Shown: one piece after another, positions 7,445 to 15,634 of the stretch | Layout: every line of letters begins with the position of its first letter | Position numbering within the stretch: position 1 is the first letter of the stretch | Assembly (NCBI GenBank): GCA_021821425.1 | Contig: JAKACL010000008.1 | Span: 1-22,594, forward strand | DNA: 22,594 nt | Source: Pseudomonadota bacterium | GTDB taxonomy: Bacteria; Pseudomonadota; Gammaproteobacteria; Burkholderiales; Thiobacillaceae | Direction of reading: 5' to 3' | Translations under genes and position numbers: made by a program | Notes under the pieces: generated by a model | The model's input: the letters and a program-made list of their open reading frames with translations, nothing else | Database searches by the model: none | What the model was told of the DNA's origin: nothing

Positions 7445-8091
7445 TATTGCTTTTCTTCCTTGTCCAGTTTGGCCTGGTCCAGTTCAGCCTGGTCCAGGTA
7501 TTTGGTCAGCATCATGCTCTGACCGACGACGAACGCCAGCATCAGCCCCAGGCTGCCGAACAGCTTGAAATTGACCCAGGCGTCCGTCGAGAAGTTGAAG
7601 GCGACAAACAGGTTTGCAAGCCCCATGACCGCAAAAAAAGCGCCCCAGCTAGCATTCAACCGACTCCATGCGATGTCGGGAAGTTCCATCTGCTTGCTCA
7701 TCAGGCTTCGGATGACATTGCGACCAAAGGCTGCGGCGCCGAAAATGATGACTGCAAAAATCCAGTACAGCACGGTCGGCTTCCACTTGATGAAGCTCTC
7801 GTCGTGCAGCCACAGGGTGGCGCCGCCGAACACCACGATGATGCCCAGCGTGACCCACAGCATGGTCTCGACCTTATGGCCGCGCAGCTTGACCCAGCCG
7901 ATCTGCGCAAAGCTGGCGACGATGGCGACCAGCGTGGCGAGGTAGATGCCGGGCTTTTCGCCGGCCGCCCCGGGCTGCGGCAGACCCACGCTCGCCATGA
8001 AGTCGCGCGTGGCTTCGACGTTGGCATCGCCGAGCTTGTAGGCGATGAAAAAGACGATGACGGGGAAGAGGTCGAACAGCAGTTTTTTCAT
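7444..8091 (-). CDS. yciB: YciB/IspZ family inner-membrane protein (septation protein A)
   Basis: The 215-residue protein has about five membrane segments ([78 protein letters not shown]). It has the family hallmarks [10 protein letters not shown] at the start and WKPTVLYW in the middle. YciB is linked to envelope integrity and cell length or septation. The ATG at 8091 begins the conserved [10 protein letters not shown]; the longer frame to 8175 adds residues that do not match the family. The tail ends in a hydrophilic repeat ([15 protein letters not shown]) that is longer than usual. It is the first gene of the yciB-yciI-bolA-parvulin run and is divergent from the PHP phosphatase gene. Confidence 0.93.
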   Translation of the reverse strand: MKKLLFDLFPVIVFFIAYKLGDANVEATRDFMASVGLPQPGAAGEKPGIYLATLVAIVASFAQIGWVKLRGHKVETMLWVTLGIIVVFGGATLWLHDESFIKWKPTVLYWIFAVIIFGAAAFGRNVIRSLMSKQMELPDIAWSRLNASWGAFFAVMGLANLFVAFNFSTDAWVNFKLFGSLGLMLAFVVGQSMMLTKYLDQAELDQAKLDKEEKQ

Positions 8092-8150
8092 CTGGCTTTT
8101 TGTCGTACAGGTGGCGCCCCGCCCTCTGTAATTCGGGTGGCAGCTTATTT

Positions 8151-8159
8151 TGCTATGAT
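8151..8159 (+). promoter_or_regulatory. Extended -10 promoter for the rnm-yciO-M50 run
   Basis: TGCTATGAT gives an extended -10 (TGN plus TATGAT) upstream of the PHP gene. No good -35 is visible, as is common for this promoter type. A start site near 8166 lies downstream of the possible ATG at 8155, which supports translation from 8212. Confidence 0.5.
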
Positions 8160-8211
8160 TCCCCCTCCTGACCAAGCGCTTTTGGCCCTGGTCGCCCGAT
8201 CCCGATCATCG

Positions 8212-9075
8212 ATGCTCAATATCGATCTGCATTGCCATTCCAACGTGTCCGACGGTGTACTGCCGCCCGCCGACGTGGTTGCCCGCGCCGCCGCCAACGG
8301 CGTGCACGCGCTCGCGCTGACTGACCATGACGACGTGGCCGGCATCGCCGCGGCGCAGGCGGCGGCAGAGACTGCCGGGCTGGTGCTGATCCCGGGCGTC
8401 GAAATCTCGGTCACCTGGTGCGGGCAAACCGTCCATATCGTCGGCCTGCGCATCGATCCGACCCACCCCGACCTCGCCGCCGGGCTTGCCGGCATCCGCC
8501 GCGGCCGCATCGAGCGCGCCCGCCGCATGGGCGACGATCTGGCGCGGTCCGGCATCCTCGGTGCCTATGAGGGCGCGTTCGGCTACGCCGTCAACAAGGA
8601 AATGGTGGGCCGCACGCATTTTGCCCGCTGGCTGGTGGCCGAGGGCCACGCGTCCGATATGCGCAGCGCGTTCAAGCGTTTCCTCACGCGCGGCAACCCC
8701 GGCTATGTCGAGCACGAATGGACCGCGCTGGAAAACGCCGTCGGCTGGATCCGCGCCAGCGGCGGCATGGCGGTGATTGCGCACCCCGGGCGCTATGCGT
8801 TCAGCGCGCGCGAACTGCATTTGCTGCTGGACGCCTTTCGTGCGCTGGGCGGCGAGGGCATCGAGGTCATCACCGGCAGCCATCACCCGTCCGAATACGG
8901 CAAGTTTGCCGATCTCGCGCGCGCCTTCGGTCTCAAGGCCTCGCGCGGGGCCGATTTCCATGCGCCGGGCGAGGGCATCGACCTCGGCCGCCTGCCCGCG
9001 CTGCCGCATTACTGCCAGCCGGTGTGGCAGGGCTGGCCCGAATTGGCCGACCATTTTTCCCCTACGCTGGCCTGA
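8212..9075 (+). CDS. rnm: PHP-domain phosphoesterase, RNase AM / YciV type
   Basis: This 287-residue protein has a polymerase-and-histidinol-phosphatase domain with all metal motifs: DLHCHSNVSDG near the start, LTDHDD at 37-41, PGVEIS, AHPGRY and the final GADFHAPG. E. coli YciV (Rnm) removes 3'-phosphate groups from 3',5'-bisphosphonucleotides and trims rRNA 5' ends as a 5'-3' exonuclease. The start at 8212 begins the conserved MLNIDLHCHS; an in-frame ATG at 8155 is probably within the promoter. No SD is evident. It precedes yciO by 6 nt, the same order as in E. coli (rnm-yciO), and the M50 protease and trpS follow. Confidence 0.93.
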   Translation: MLNIDLHCHSNVSDGVLPPADVVARAAANGVHALALTDHDDVAGIAAAQAAAETAGLVLIPGVEISVTWCGQTVHIVGLRIDPTHPDLAAGLAGIRRGRIERARRMGDDLARSGILGAYEGAFGYAVNKEMVGRTHFARWLVAEGHASDMRSAFKRFLTRGNPGYVEHEWTALENAVGWIRASGGMAVIAHPGRYAFSARELHLLLDAFRALGGEGIEVITGSHHPSEYGKFADLARAFGLKASRGADFHAPGEGIDLGRLPALPHYCQPVWQGWPELADHFSPTLA

Positions 9076-9081
9076 GACCGT

Positions 9082-9705
9082 ATGGCGCAATTCTTCAATA
9101 TTCACGCAGACAATCCGCAACCGCGGCTGATCCAGCAGGCGGTCGACATCCTCAAGCGCGGCGGCGTCATCGTCTACCCCACCGACTCATGCTATGCACT
9201 CGGCTGCCACGTCGGCGACAAGGAAGCGGCGATGCGCCTGCTGTCGGTTCGCGGCCTCGACACCGGGCACGATCTCACGCTCATCTGCAGCGACCTGTCC
9301 GAGCTCGGGCGCTATGCCCAGGTGGACAACAGCCAGTTCCGCTTTCTGAAGGCGCACACTCCGGGCGCCTACACCTTCATCCTGCGCGGCACGCGCGAAG
9401 TGCCGAAGCGGCTGCTGCACAAGAAGCACGACACCATCGGCTTGCGGGTGCCCGATCATCCCATTGTGCAGGCATTGCTGGCCGAACTCGGCGAGCCCAT
9501 TCTGTCCTCCACGCTGCTGCTGTACGGCGAGGACGTGCCGCTGACCGAGCCGTGGGAAATCCGCGAGCGCCTGGAACACCTGGTCGATCTGGTCATCGAC
9601 GGCGGCGCCTGCGGGCTGACGCCCACCACCGTGGTCGACCTCACCACCGATACGCCCGTCGTGGTGCGTTTCGGCAAGGGCGACACGGCGGACTTCGAGT
9701 CCTGA
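9082..9705 (+). CDS. yciO: Sua5/YciO/YrdC family protein, YciO type
   Basis: The 207-residue protein matches E. coli YciO closely along its whole length: MAQFFNIHADNPQPRLIQQAV, GGVIVYPTDSCYALGC, TPGAYTFILRGTREVP, TIGLRVPDHP and PTTVVDLTTDTPVVVR. The fold binds ATP and double-stranded RNA in YrdC/TsaC, which make threonylcarbamoyl-AMP for the t6A modification. YciO-type proteins are paralogs whose role in that reaction is less certain. It lies between rnm and the M50 protease with gaps of 6 nt and 1 nt, which strongly suggests one transcript. Confidence 0.94.
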   Translation: MAQFFNIHADNPQPRLIQQAVDILKRGGVIVYPTDSCYALGCHVGDKEAAMRLLSVRGLDTGHDLTLICSDLSELGRYAQVDNSQFRFLKAHTPGAYTFILRGTREVPKRLLHKKHDTIGLRVPDHPIVQALLAELGEPILSSTLLLYGEDVPLTEPWEIRERLEHLVDLVIDGGACGLTPTTVVDLTTDTPVVVRFGKGDTADFES

Positions 9706-9706
9706 C

Positions 9707-10411
9707 ATGGAGCTCTCGCTGATCCAGAAAATTGCGGTATTCGCGCTGCCGGTGATTTTTGCCATCACCCTGCATGAAGCCGCGCACGGCTATGTCGCGC
9801 GCTATTTCGGCGACATGACCGCGGCCGCGGCGGGCCGCATCACCGCCAATCCGATCAAGCACATCGACCCGGTCGGCACGATCCTGGTGCCGCTGCTGAT
9901 TCTGGTGGCCAGCAAACTGCTGGGCGGCGGCGCGCTGCTGTTCGGCTGGGCCAAGCCGGTGCCGGTCAATTTCGGCAACCTGCGCCGCCCCAAGCAGGAC
10001 ATGCTGTGGGTGGCCGCTGCCGGGCCCGGCGTGAACTTCGTCATGGCGGTGTTCTGGGCGCTGATGATCCAGGTCGGCCATGCGCTCGGCAGCGGCTTTG
10101 CCAGCGCGCCCTTGATGCTGATGGGGGCGGCCGGGGTGTTCATCAACGTCATCCTGATGGCCCTGAACCTGATTCCGCTGCCGCCGCTCGACGGCGGCCG
10201 CATCGCGGTGAGCCTGCTGCCGGTGCGGCAGGCGATCCAGTATTCGCGCATCGAGCCCTACGGCCTGTTCATCCTGCTCGGCCTGCTGTTCACCGGCATC
10301 CTCGGCTATGTGCTGTGGCCGCTCATCAGCATATTCATCGGTCTGATTGCGCTGGTTACAGGCCTCGAACCCATGCAGCTCGCAAGCCTGATCAATGTTG
10401 TGCTGAAGTGA
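9707..10411 (+). CDS. Site-2 protease family zinc metalloprotease (M50)
   Basis: The 234-residue integral membrane protein carries the zinc motif HEAAHG at residues 23-28 inside the first membrane segment. The third ligand motif NLIPLPPLDGGRI sits in a later segment, and at least five hydrophobic segments are visible. M50 proteases cleave within membranes, often releasing anti-sigma factors or clearing signal peptides. This short form has no PDZ domain, unlike RseP, and its substrate is unknown. GPGVNF is the usual family loop. The start is 1 nt after the yciO stop. Confidence 0.93.
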   Translation: MELSLIQKIAVFALPVIFAITLHEAAHGYVARYFGDMTAAAAGRITANPIKHIDPVGTILVPLLILVASKLLGGGALLFGWAKPVPVNFGNLRRPKQDMLWVAAAGPGVNFVMAVFWALMIQVGHALGSGFASAPLMLMGAAGVFINVILMALNLIPLPPLDGGRIAVSLLPVRQAIQYSRIEPYGLFILLGLLFTGILGYVLWPLISIFIGLIALVTGLEPMQLASLINVVLK

Positions 10412-10424
10412 ACAACGCCCTGAC

Positions 10425-10459
10425 CCCCTAATCCCTGGCCCCTAAATCCTAGCCCCTAC
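10425..10459. repeat. Heptamer repeat array 2, immediately before the trpS start
   Basis: Five uninterrupted 7-nt units fit YYCCTAR (CCCCTAA occurs twice) with core T at 10429, 10436, 10443, 10450 and 10457. A sixth, GCCCTGA, precedes them with 8-nt spacing. The array fills nearly all of the M50-trpS gap and ends one base before the trpS ATG, leaving no room for an SD sequence. Confidence 0.7.
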
Positions 10460-10460
10460 C

Positions 10461-11663
10461 ATGTACTCCGATCGCGTTCTCTCCGGCATGCGCCCCACCG
10501 GGCGCCTGCATCTTGGCCACTACCACGGCGTGCTGAAAAACTGGCTGCGCCTGCAGAGCGAGTACCAGTGCCTGTTCTTCGTCGCCGACTGGCACGCGCT
10601 GACGACGCACTACGACACGCCGCAGATGATCGAGGACAACGTGCGCGATATGACCGTCGACTGGCTCGCCGCCGGCGTCGACCCGGCGCAGGCCACGCTG
10701 TTCGTGCAGTCGCGCGTCATCGAGCACGCCGAACTGCACCTGCTGCTGTCGATGATGACGCCGCTCGGCTGGCTGGAACGCGTGCCGACCTACAAGGACC
10801 AGCAGGAGAAACTCTCGGAAAAGGACCTCTCGACCTACGGCTTCCTCGGCTACCCGCTGCTGCAGTCCGCCGACATCCTGATCTACCGCGCCAACCTGGT
10901 TCCGGTGGGCGAAGACCAGGTGCCGCACATCGAATTCACCCGCGAAATCTGCCGCCGCTTCAACCACCTCTATGGCCGCGAACCGGGGTTCGAGGACAAG
11001 GCGCGCGCCGCCGTCAAGAAGCTCGGCTCGAAAAAGGCGCGGCTGTACGAGGAATGCCGCACCGCCTACCAGGAAAAGGGCGACGACGAAGCGCTGGAAT
11101 CCGCCAAGGCTTTGCTCAACGACGCGCAAAACCTGTCGATGAGCGATCGCGAGCGCTTGTTCGGCTATCTCGAGGGCTCGGGCAAGATGATCCTGATCGA
11201 GCCCGAGGCGCTGCTCACCGAAGCCTCGAAGATGCCCGGCCTCGACGGCCAGAAAATGTCCAAGTCCTACAACAACACGATTGCATTAAGGGAAGACCCC
11301 GAGTCGGTCACCAAGAAAATCCGCACCATGCCCACCGACCCCGCGCGCGTGCGCCGCACCGACCCCGGTAACCCCGCCAACTGCCCGGTGTGGCAGTTCC
11401 ACCTGGTGTATTCCGACGACGGTGTGCGTCAGTGGGTCACCGCCGGCTGCACCAGCGCCGGCATCGGCTGCCTCGATTGCAAGCAGCCGGTGATCGATGC
11501 CGTGCTCAATGAACTCGCCCCGATCCGCGAGCGCGCGGCCTACTACGAAGACAACCCCGACCAGGTGCGCAACATCCTCGCCGACGGCTGCGAGAAGGCG
11601 CAGGAACTGGCGCGGGATACGATGCGCGATGTGCGGGAGTCGATGGGGCTGACGTTCGGGTGA
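10461..11663 (+). CDS. trpS: Tryptophanyl-tRNA synthetase, long form with a cysteine cluster
   Basis: This 400-residue class I synthetase charges tRNA-Trp with tryptophan. The signatures are PTGRLHLGHY (HIGH motif at 17-20) and GQKMSKSYNN (KMSKS at 265-269). It is about 65 residues longer than E. coli TrpS, mostly from an insertion around residues 176-245. Cys308, Cys330, Cys337 and Cys340 form the pattern C-x21-C-x6-C-x2-C (the last three within GCTSAGIGCLDCK). This is very close to the C-x22-C-x6-C-x2-C that holds a [4Fe-4S] cluster in Thermotoga maritima TrpRS. It follows the M50 gene by 49 nt filled with heptamer repeats and has no SD. It converges on prfC. Confidence 0.97.
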   Translation: MYSDRVLSGMRPTGRLHLGHYHGVLKNWLRLQSEYQCLFFVADWHALTTHYDTPQMIEDNVRDMTVDWLAAGVDPAQATLFVQSRVIEHAELHLLLSMMTPLGWLERVPTYKDQQEKLSEKDLSTYGFLGYPLLQSADILIYRANLVPVGEDQVPHIEFTREICRRFNHLYGREPGFEDKARAAVKKLGSKKARLYEECRTAYQEKGDDEALESAKALLNDAQNLSMSDRERLFGYLEGSGKMILIEPEALLTEASKMPGLDGQKMSKSYNNTIALREDPESVTKKIRTMPTDPARVRRTDPGNPANCPVWQFHLVYSDDGVRQWVTAGCTSAGIGCLDCKQPVIDAVLNELAPIRERAAYYEDNPDQVRNILADGCEKAQELARDTMRDVRESMGLTFG

Positions 11664-11689
11664 GAATAAAAGGTCGGCTTGAATGATTT

Positions 11690-11717
11690 TTTCTAGCCGC
11701 TAACCCATCGCTCTTTA
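11690..11717. repeat. Degraded heptamer repeat array 3 between trpS and prfC
   Basis: About four units keep the 7-nt phase (TTTCTAG, then CCGCTAA, then weaker ones) and end on the prfC stop codon at 11715-11717. The match to YYCCTAR is poor after the second unit. No hairpin terminator is seen in this 51-nt convergent gap, only a T run at 11687-11692. Confidence 0.3.
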
Positions 11718-13346
11718 GCTCATTACCTGCCCATGCTCGCGCGTGTCGTGGAACGCGACCTTGGGCCAGCGCTCCTGCGCCAGTTGCAGGTTCACGCGGG
11801 TGTCGGCGAGATACACCAGATTGCCGTCGACATCCTTTGCCAGCTTGAGGGTATTGGCCTTGGTGAACTCGGCCAGATGCTGGCCGTCGGGGCAGGTGAC
11901 CCAGCGCGCGGTGTAGATGCCGGCATTCTCGAACGTGGCGTCGACGCCATATTCGGTCTTCAGGCGATGGGCGACGACTTCGAACTGCAGCTGCCCCACA
12001 GCACCGATCAGCAGCGTGTTGTCGGAGAAGGGTTCGAACACCTGCACCGCACCTTCCTCGCCCAGCTCCAGTAGGCCCTTGTTCAGCTGCTTGGCGCGCA
12101 GGGGATCGCGCAGGCGCGGGCGGCTGAAGAGTTCGGGGGCGAAGTAGGGAATGCCCTTGTATTGCAGCGCCTCGCCTTCGGTGAGGGTGTCGCCGATATG
12201 CAACTGGCCGTGGTTGTGGATGCCGATGATGTCGCCCGCTACCGCGTCTTCCATGCGGGTGCGCTCGTTGGCCATGAAGACCACGGCGTTGGCGATCTTC
12301 ATGTCCTTGCCGGTGCGGCGGTGGCGCACTTTCATGTTGGGCGTGTAGCGGCCCGAACACACGCGGAAGAAGGCGATGCGGTCGCGGTGCTGCGGATCCA
12401 TGTTGGCCTGGATCTTGAATACGAAGCCGGTGAACTTGAGCTCGGTCGGATCGACGACGCGCTCGATCGCCTCGCGCGGCTGCGGCGGAGGCGCCCAGTC
12501 GGCCAGTGCGCGCAGCACTTCGCGCACGCCGAAGTTGTTGATGCCGGAGCCAAAAAACACCGGCGACTGCTTGCCTTTCAAAAAGGCATCCAGTTCGAAA
12601 CCGACACCGGCGCCGCGCACCAGTTCGATTTCCGACAGCAGGGTGTCGGCTTCCAGCGGGAAGCGTTCACGAAGGGCCTCATCGGCCAGGCCCTGCAGCG
12701 ATTCGAACTGCTGGTCGGCGTTTTCCTCGCCGGCCTTGAAGCGCAGGATCTCGTCCTTGATCAGGTGGTATACGCCGTGGAAGCGCTTGCCCATGCCGAT
12801 TGGCCAGGTCACCGGCGCGCACTGGATTTTCAGGATCGATTCGATCTCGTCCAGCAACTCCAGCGGCTCGCGCACCTCGCGGTCCATCTTGTTGATGAAG
12901 GTGATGATGGGCGTGTCGCGCAGGCGGCACACTTCCAGTAGTTTGATGGTCTGCTCTTCCACGCCCTTGGCGGCATCGACCACCATGATGGCAGCGTCCA
13001 CCGCGGTCAGCACGCGGTAGGTGTCTTCGGAGAAGTCCTTATGACCTGGGGTGTCGAGCAGATTGAACACGCAGTCGCCGTGAGAAAACTGCATCACCGA
13101 GCTCGCCACCGAAATGCCGCGCTCGCGCTCGACTTCCATCCAGTCGGAGGTCGCGTATTTTCCGCTTTTGCGCGCCTTCACCGTGCCGGCCATCTGGATG
13201 GCGCCGCCGAACAGCAACAGCTTTTCGGTCAGCGTGGTCTTGCCCGCGTCGGGGTGCGAGATGATGGCAAAGGTGCGGCGCTTCTTGACGTCGCGCAGCA
13301 GGGCGGGATCGCCGGTGCGTGCCGGTGCGGTCGGGGTGGATTCCAT
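11715..13346 (-). CDS. prfC: Peptide chain release factor 3 (RF3)
   Basis: The 543-residue translational GTPase has G1 SHPDAGKTT (30-38), G3 DTPGHKDF (98-105) and G4 NKMD (152-155). The RF3-specific sequence [11 protein letters not shown] and the C-terminal [13 protein letters not shown] are also present, and the length is close to E. coli RF3. It removes RF1 or RF2 from the ribosome after peptide release. The start at 13346 gives a short extra N-terminus before the conserved region and has a pyrimidine-rich stretch instead of an SD. A TAAAAT -10-like box lies about 35 nt upstream (13385-13380, minus) with no good -35. It is downstream of the tolC-like gene by 133 nt. Confidence 0.97.
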   Translation of the reverse strand: MESTPTAPARTGDPALLRDVKKRRTFAIISHPDAGKTTLTEKLLLFGGAIQMAGTVKARKSGKYATSDWMEVERERGISVASSVMQFSHGDCVFNLLDTPGHKDFSEDTYRVLTAVDAAIMVVDAAKGVEEQTIKLLEVCRLRDTPIITFINKMDREVREPLELLDEIESILKIQCAPVTWPIGMGKRFHGVYHLIKDEILRFKAGEENADQQFESLQGLADEALRERFPLEADTLLSEIELVRGAGVGFELDAFLKGKQSPVFFGSGINNFGVREVLRALADWAPPPQPREAIERVVDPTELKFTGFVFKIQANMDPQHRDRIAFFRVCSGRYTPNMKVRHRRTGKDMKIANAVVFMANERTRMEDAVAGDIIGIHNHGQLHIGDTLTEGEALQYKGIPYFAPELFSRPRLRDPLRAKQLNKGLLELGEEGAVQVFEPFSDNTLLIGAVGQLQFEVVAHRLKTEYGVDATFENAGIYTARWVTCPDGQHLAEFTKANTLKLAKDVDGNLVYLADTRVNLQLAQERWPKVAFHDTREHGQVMS

Positions 13347-13408
13347 CGGGAAGGAGGGACAGATACGAAGCAGGGGGCCATTTTAACAGGCTGCCGTGCG
13401 CCGACGCG

Positions 13409-13425
13409 CCGGCCAGTCGGGCCGG
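13409..13425. other. GC-rich hairpin in the tolC-prfC gap
   Basis: A perfect 6-bp inverted repeat (CCGGCC at 13409-13414 and GGCCGG at 13420-13425) closes a 5-nt loop. A T run follows only on the plus strand (13431-13437), where no gene needs termination. It may attenuate read-through from the TolC-family gene into prfC, but it is not a convincing minus-strand terminator. Confidence 0.35.
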
Positions 13426-13479
13426 GTGCCTATTTTTCCGCCTGCGTCAGTCGCACTGGCAGTCGTTGGCCGCTTTACG

Positions 13480-15360
13480 TCAGCGCTTCTTTTTGGGCTT
13501 CATCGGGTCCGGTACCCCGATCTGATGCGAGGTGCCGATCATCCGCTCGCGCAGGATTGTCCAGCGATCGCCTTCCCGCACCCAGTCGAGTCGTTTGATC
13601 GAAACGTCGCGGTAGTCGGGCGAGGTGTAGGTCTGGCGGAACTCGGTCACCGCGCGGTCGGCTGCCACGGTCTCGACCTTGAGGCTGTCGATGCCAACCG
13701 TGATGTCGCCCGGGCGCGCCAGATTCACGGCGCGATCGCTGGCCCATTGTTCAAGCGTGCGACCGTTTTCGGGGGCGAAGCCTTGCGCGTAATAGCTGCG
13801 GTAGCGCGGAAAATCCTTGGCCGACCAGGCCAAAGCCCAACTGTCCAGCGTCTGCTGAACCGATTGGATCGGCACGGACGAAGCCGTTGCAACAACCGGT
13901 GCAATGGCGGCCGGGGCGACCGGTTGTTGCGCGCTGACTGCGGGTGTGCGGGGCGTCGGCTGGAATTGCGCCGCCGCCACGCTCACCGGCGCGATGGCGG
14001 GACACTGGCCGTCCGTGTCGACGCCCGGTTTGTTCTGCCCCAGTTCCTGCGGCGCGGGCATTCCGTCACGCCCGACGTCGAGCGCGGATAGCAGCGTGCC
14101 CATGCCGGCCAGCGTGCGCGCATGGGCGATGGCGTGATCGTGGGTGGCGTTCACGTAGGCGCGGCGCGCCTGGAAGTATTCGTTCTCGGTGTCGAGCAGG
14201 TCGAGCAGGGTGCGCTGGCCAATGTCGAATTGCTTGCGATAGGCTTCGCGCGCCTTTTCGATGGCCAGCTGATGCTGATCGAGGTAGCCCAGCTGGCGAT
14301 TCAGATTCTGGATATCGTTGTAGGCGATCGACAGCGTCTGGCGCGTGTCGCGGCAAACCTTGTCGCGCAGTTCCTTGGTCTGCGCCAGCCGTTCGGCATA
14401 CTGGCGCGCCTGGGCGCGATCGGAGCCGCCCTTGAACAGATTGTAGTTGAGCACCAGTTCGATCACCTGGTCGTCGCGCCGGCCGGCGATGCCTTCCTGG
14501 TTGTAGGAAACATCCTTGCTGGCGCGCAGATCGAGGCGCGGATGGAAATTCGACCGGCGGCCGCGTGCTTCGGCCTGCGCTGCCCGCACATTTTCGATGG
14601 CGGCATTGAACGCGGGGCTGCCCTGATAGGCGAGCTTGAGGGCGGCTTCGACATCTGGGGGGATGCCCTGGTCGAGCAGGGCGGGGGCAATCATCTCGCC
14701 GGGCGGCAGTTCGCCCACGATGCGCAGATAACGCGCGCTGACGTCGTGCAGGTTGCTGGCCTCGGTGAGCATGTTGGACTGCGCCAGCGCCAGTCGGCCG
14801 CCGGCCTGTTCGAGGTCGACGCGCCGGCCGACGCCGGCCTGCACGCGTTCCTGGATCTGGCCAAACACCTGGTCGTGCTGGGCAAAGTTTTCCTGCGCCA
14901 GCCGCGACAGTTCGCGGTAGCGCAGCACATCGGTGTAGGCGCGCACGGCTTCAAGCGCGGTCGTCTCCGACGCGTCGAGCATCTCGTAGTAGCGCACCAG
15001 CCTGGCATGTGCCAGCCGCGTGACTTCGTCGCGGGTGGCAAAGCCGTCGTAGAGCATCTGGTTCAGCGTCAGTGCCGCGCCACGACGGGTATATTGGGTG
15101 GTCGGCAGATTGGGCTGCTTCAGGCTTTCGCGACCCACGCCCGAGGTAAGGTCCAGGCGCGGAAAATACCCTCCGCGCGCAACGTCCTGCTCGTGGCCGG
15201 CAGCGAGAAAGGCATGCCAGCGGGCCTGCACTTCCGGGTTGCTTACAATGGCCTTTTTAACCACCTCCTGAAGCGTGACCTGTCGCTGGGCGAACGCGGA
15301 TACCGAAAAGAGACCCATGATCGATGCAATCAGGCAGAGCGCTGTTTTTCTTCTGGTCAT
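13480..15360 (-). CDS. TolC/LapE-like outer-membrane factor with C-terminal NTF2-like domain
   Basis: The 626-residue protein starts with a signal peptide (cleavage after SAFA, residue 24). A TolC-type fold at about 25-430 shows two internal repeats, each with a YFPRLDL or FHPRLDL strand and long coiled helices, plus the GQRTLLDLLDTENEYFQARR motif. After a Pro/Ala/Gln-rich linker (about 431-498), residues 499-608 form an extra domain (LDSWALAWSAKDFPRYRSYY to DRWTILRERMIG). This resembles NTF2/SnoaL-like domains, including the C-terminal domain of Cds6-type L,D-transpeptidases. Position beside lapG, lapD and an RTX adhesin argues that it is the outer-membrane pore of a type I secretion system that also holds the adhesin. 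ATG 15360 is preferred (GAGG 8 nt upstream); an ATG at 15381 lacks a ribosome site. Confidence 0.92.
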   Translation of the reverse strand: MTRRKTALCLIASIMGLFSVSAFAQRQVTLQEVVKKAIVSNPEVQARWHAFLAAGHEQDVARGGYFPRLDLTSGVGRESLKQPNLPTTQYTRRGAALTLNQMLYDGFATRDEVTRLAHARLVRYYEMLDASETTALEAVRAYTDVLRYRELSRLAQENFAQHDQVFGQIQERVQAGVGRRVDLEQAGGRLALAQSNMLTEASNLHDVSARYLRIVGELPPGEMIAPALLDQGIPPDVEAALKLAYQGSPAFNAAIENVRAAQAEARGRRSNFHPRLDLRASKDVSYNQEGIAGRRDDQVIELVLNYNLFKGGSDRAQARQYAERLAQTKELRDKVCRDTRQTLSIAYNDIQNLNRQLGYLDQHQLAIEKAREAYRKQFDIGQRTLLDLLDTENEYFQARRAYVNATHDHAIAHARTLAGMGTLLSALDVGRDGMPAPQELGQNKPGVDTDGQCPAIAPVSVAAAQFQPTPRTPAVSAQQPVAPAAIAPVVATASSVPIQSVQQTLDSWALAWSAKDFPRYRSYYAQGFAPENGRTLEQWASDRAVNLARPGDITVGIDSLKVETVAADRAVTEFRQTYTSPDYRDVSIKRLDWVREGDRWTILRERMIGTSHQIGVPDPMKPKKKR

Positions 15361-15416
15361 TCCTTCAGCCTCGGGGAACATATCCGTTAACTTTGAATAA
15401 TAAGGTGATGCCGGAT

Positions 15417-15457
15417 GTTATGCGCAAAAATCATACCAGCGATGGCACCCGCATAAC
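15417..15457 (-). promoter_or_regulatory. Candidate tolC promoter framed by an 8-bp inverted repeat
   Basis: On the minus strand TGGTATGAT (15438-15430) is an extended -10. It is bracketed by a perfect inverted repeat, GTTATGCG at 15417-15424 and CGCATAAC at 15450-15457, whose centres are 33 bp apart, about three helical turns. One arm would lie on the -35 zone and the other on the transcription start. This is the layout of a regulator binding site, though no regulator is known. Confidence 0.4.
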
Positions 15458-15634
15458 GGCCTTGCCCTTCCATGCCCAACGAGCGCACCCCATCACCCTG
15501 GCTGTGCCGGACATGCCGGTTTTTCCCGGTGTTGAGTTGCATGGCGACCTGCGTCCTGTATTTTTTGTGGTGCGGCTGCTCGATGGATTCAGCCGCCCTC
15601 CTGTGCGCTGACATTCACGCTGCCTGACGGATAG

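Noticed and set aside
15324..15614. Small frames of 75-95 codons on both strands in the tolC-lapG gap
   Set aside because: They overlap each other and the promoter region, lack ribosome sites and resemble no family.
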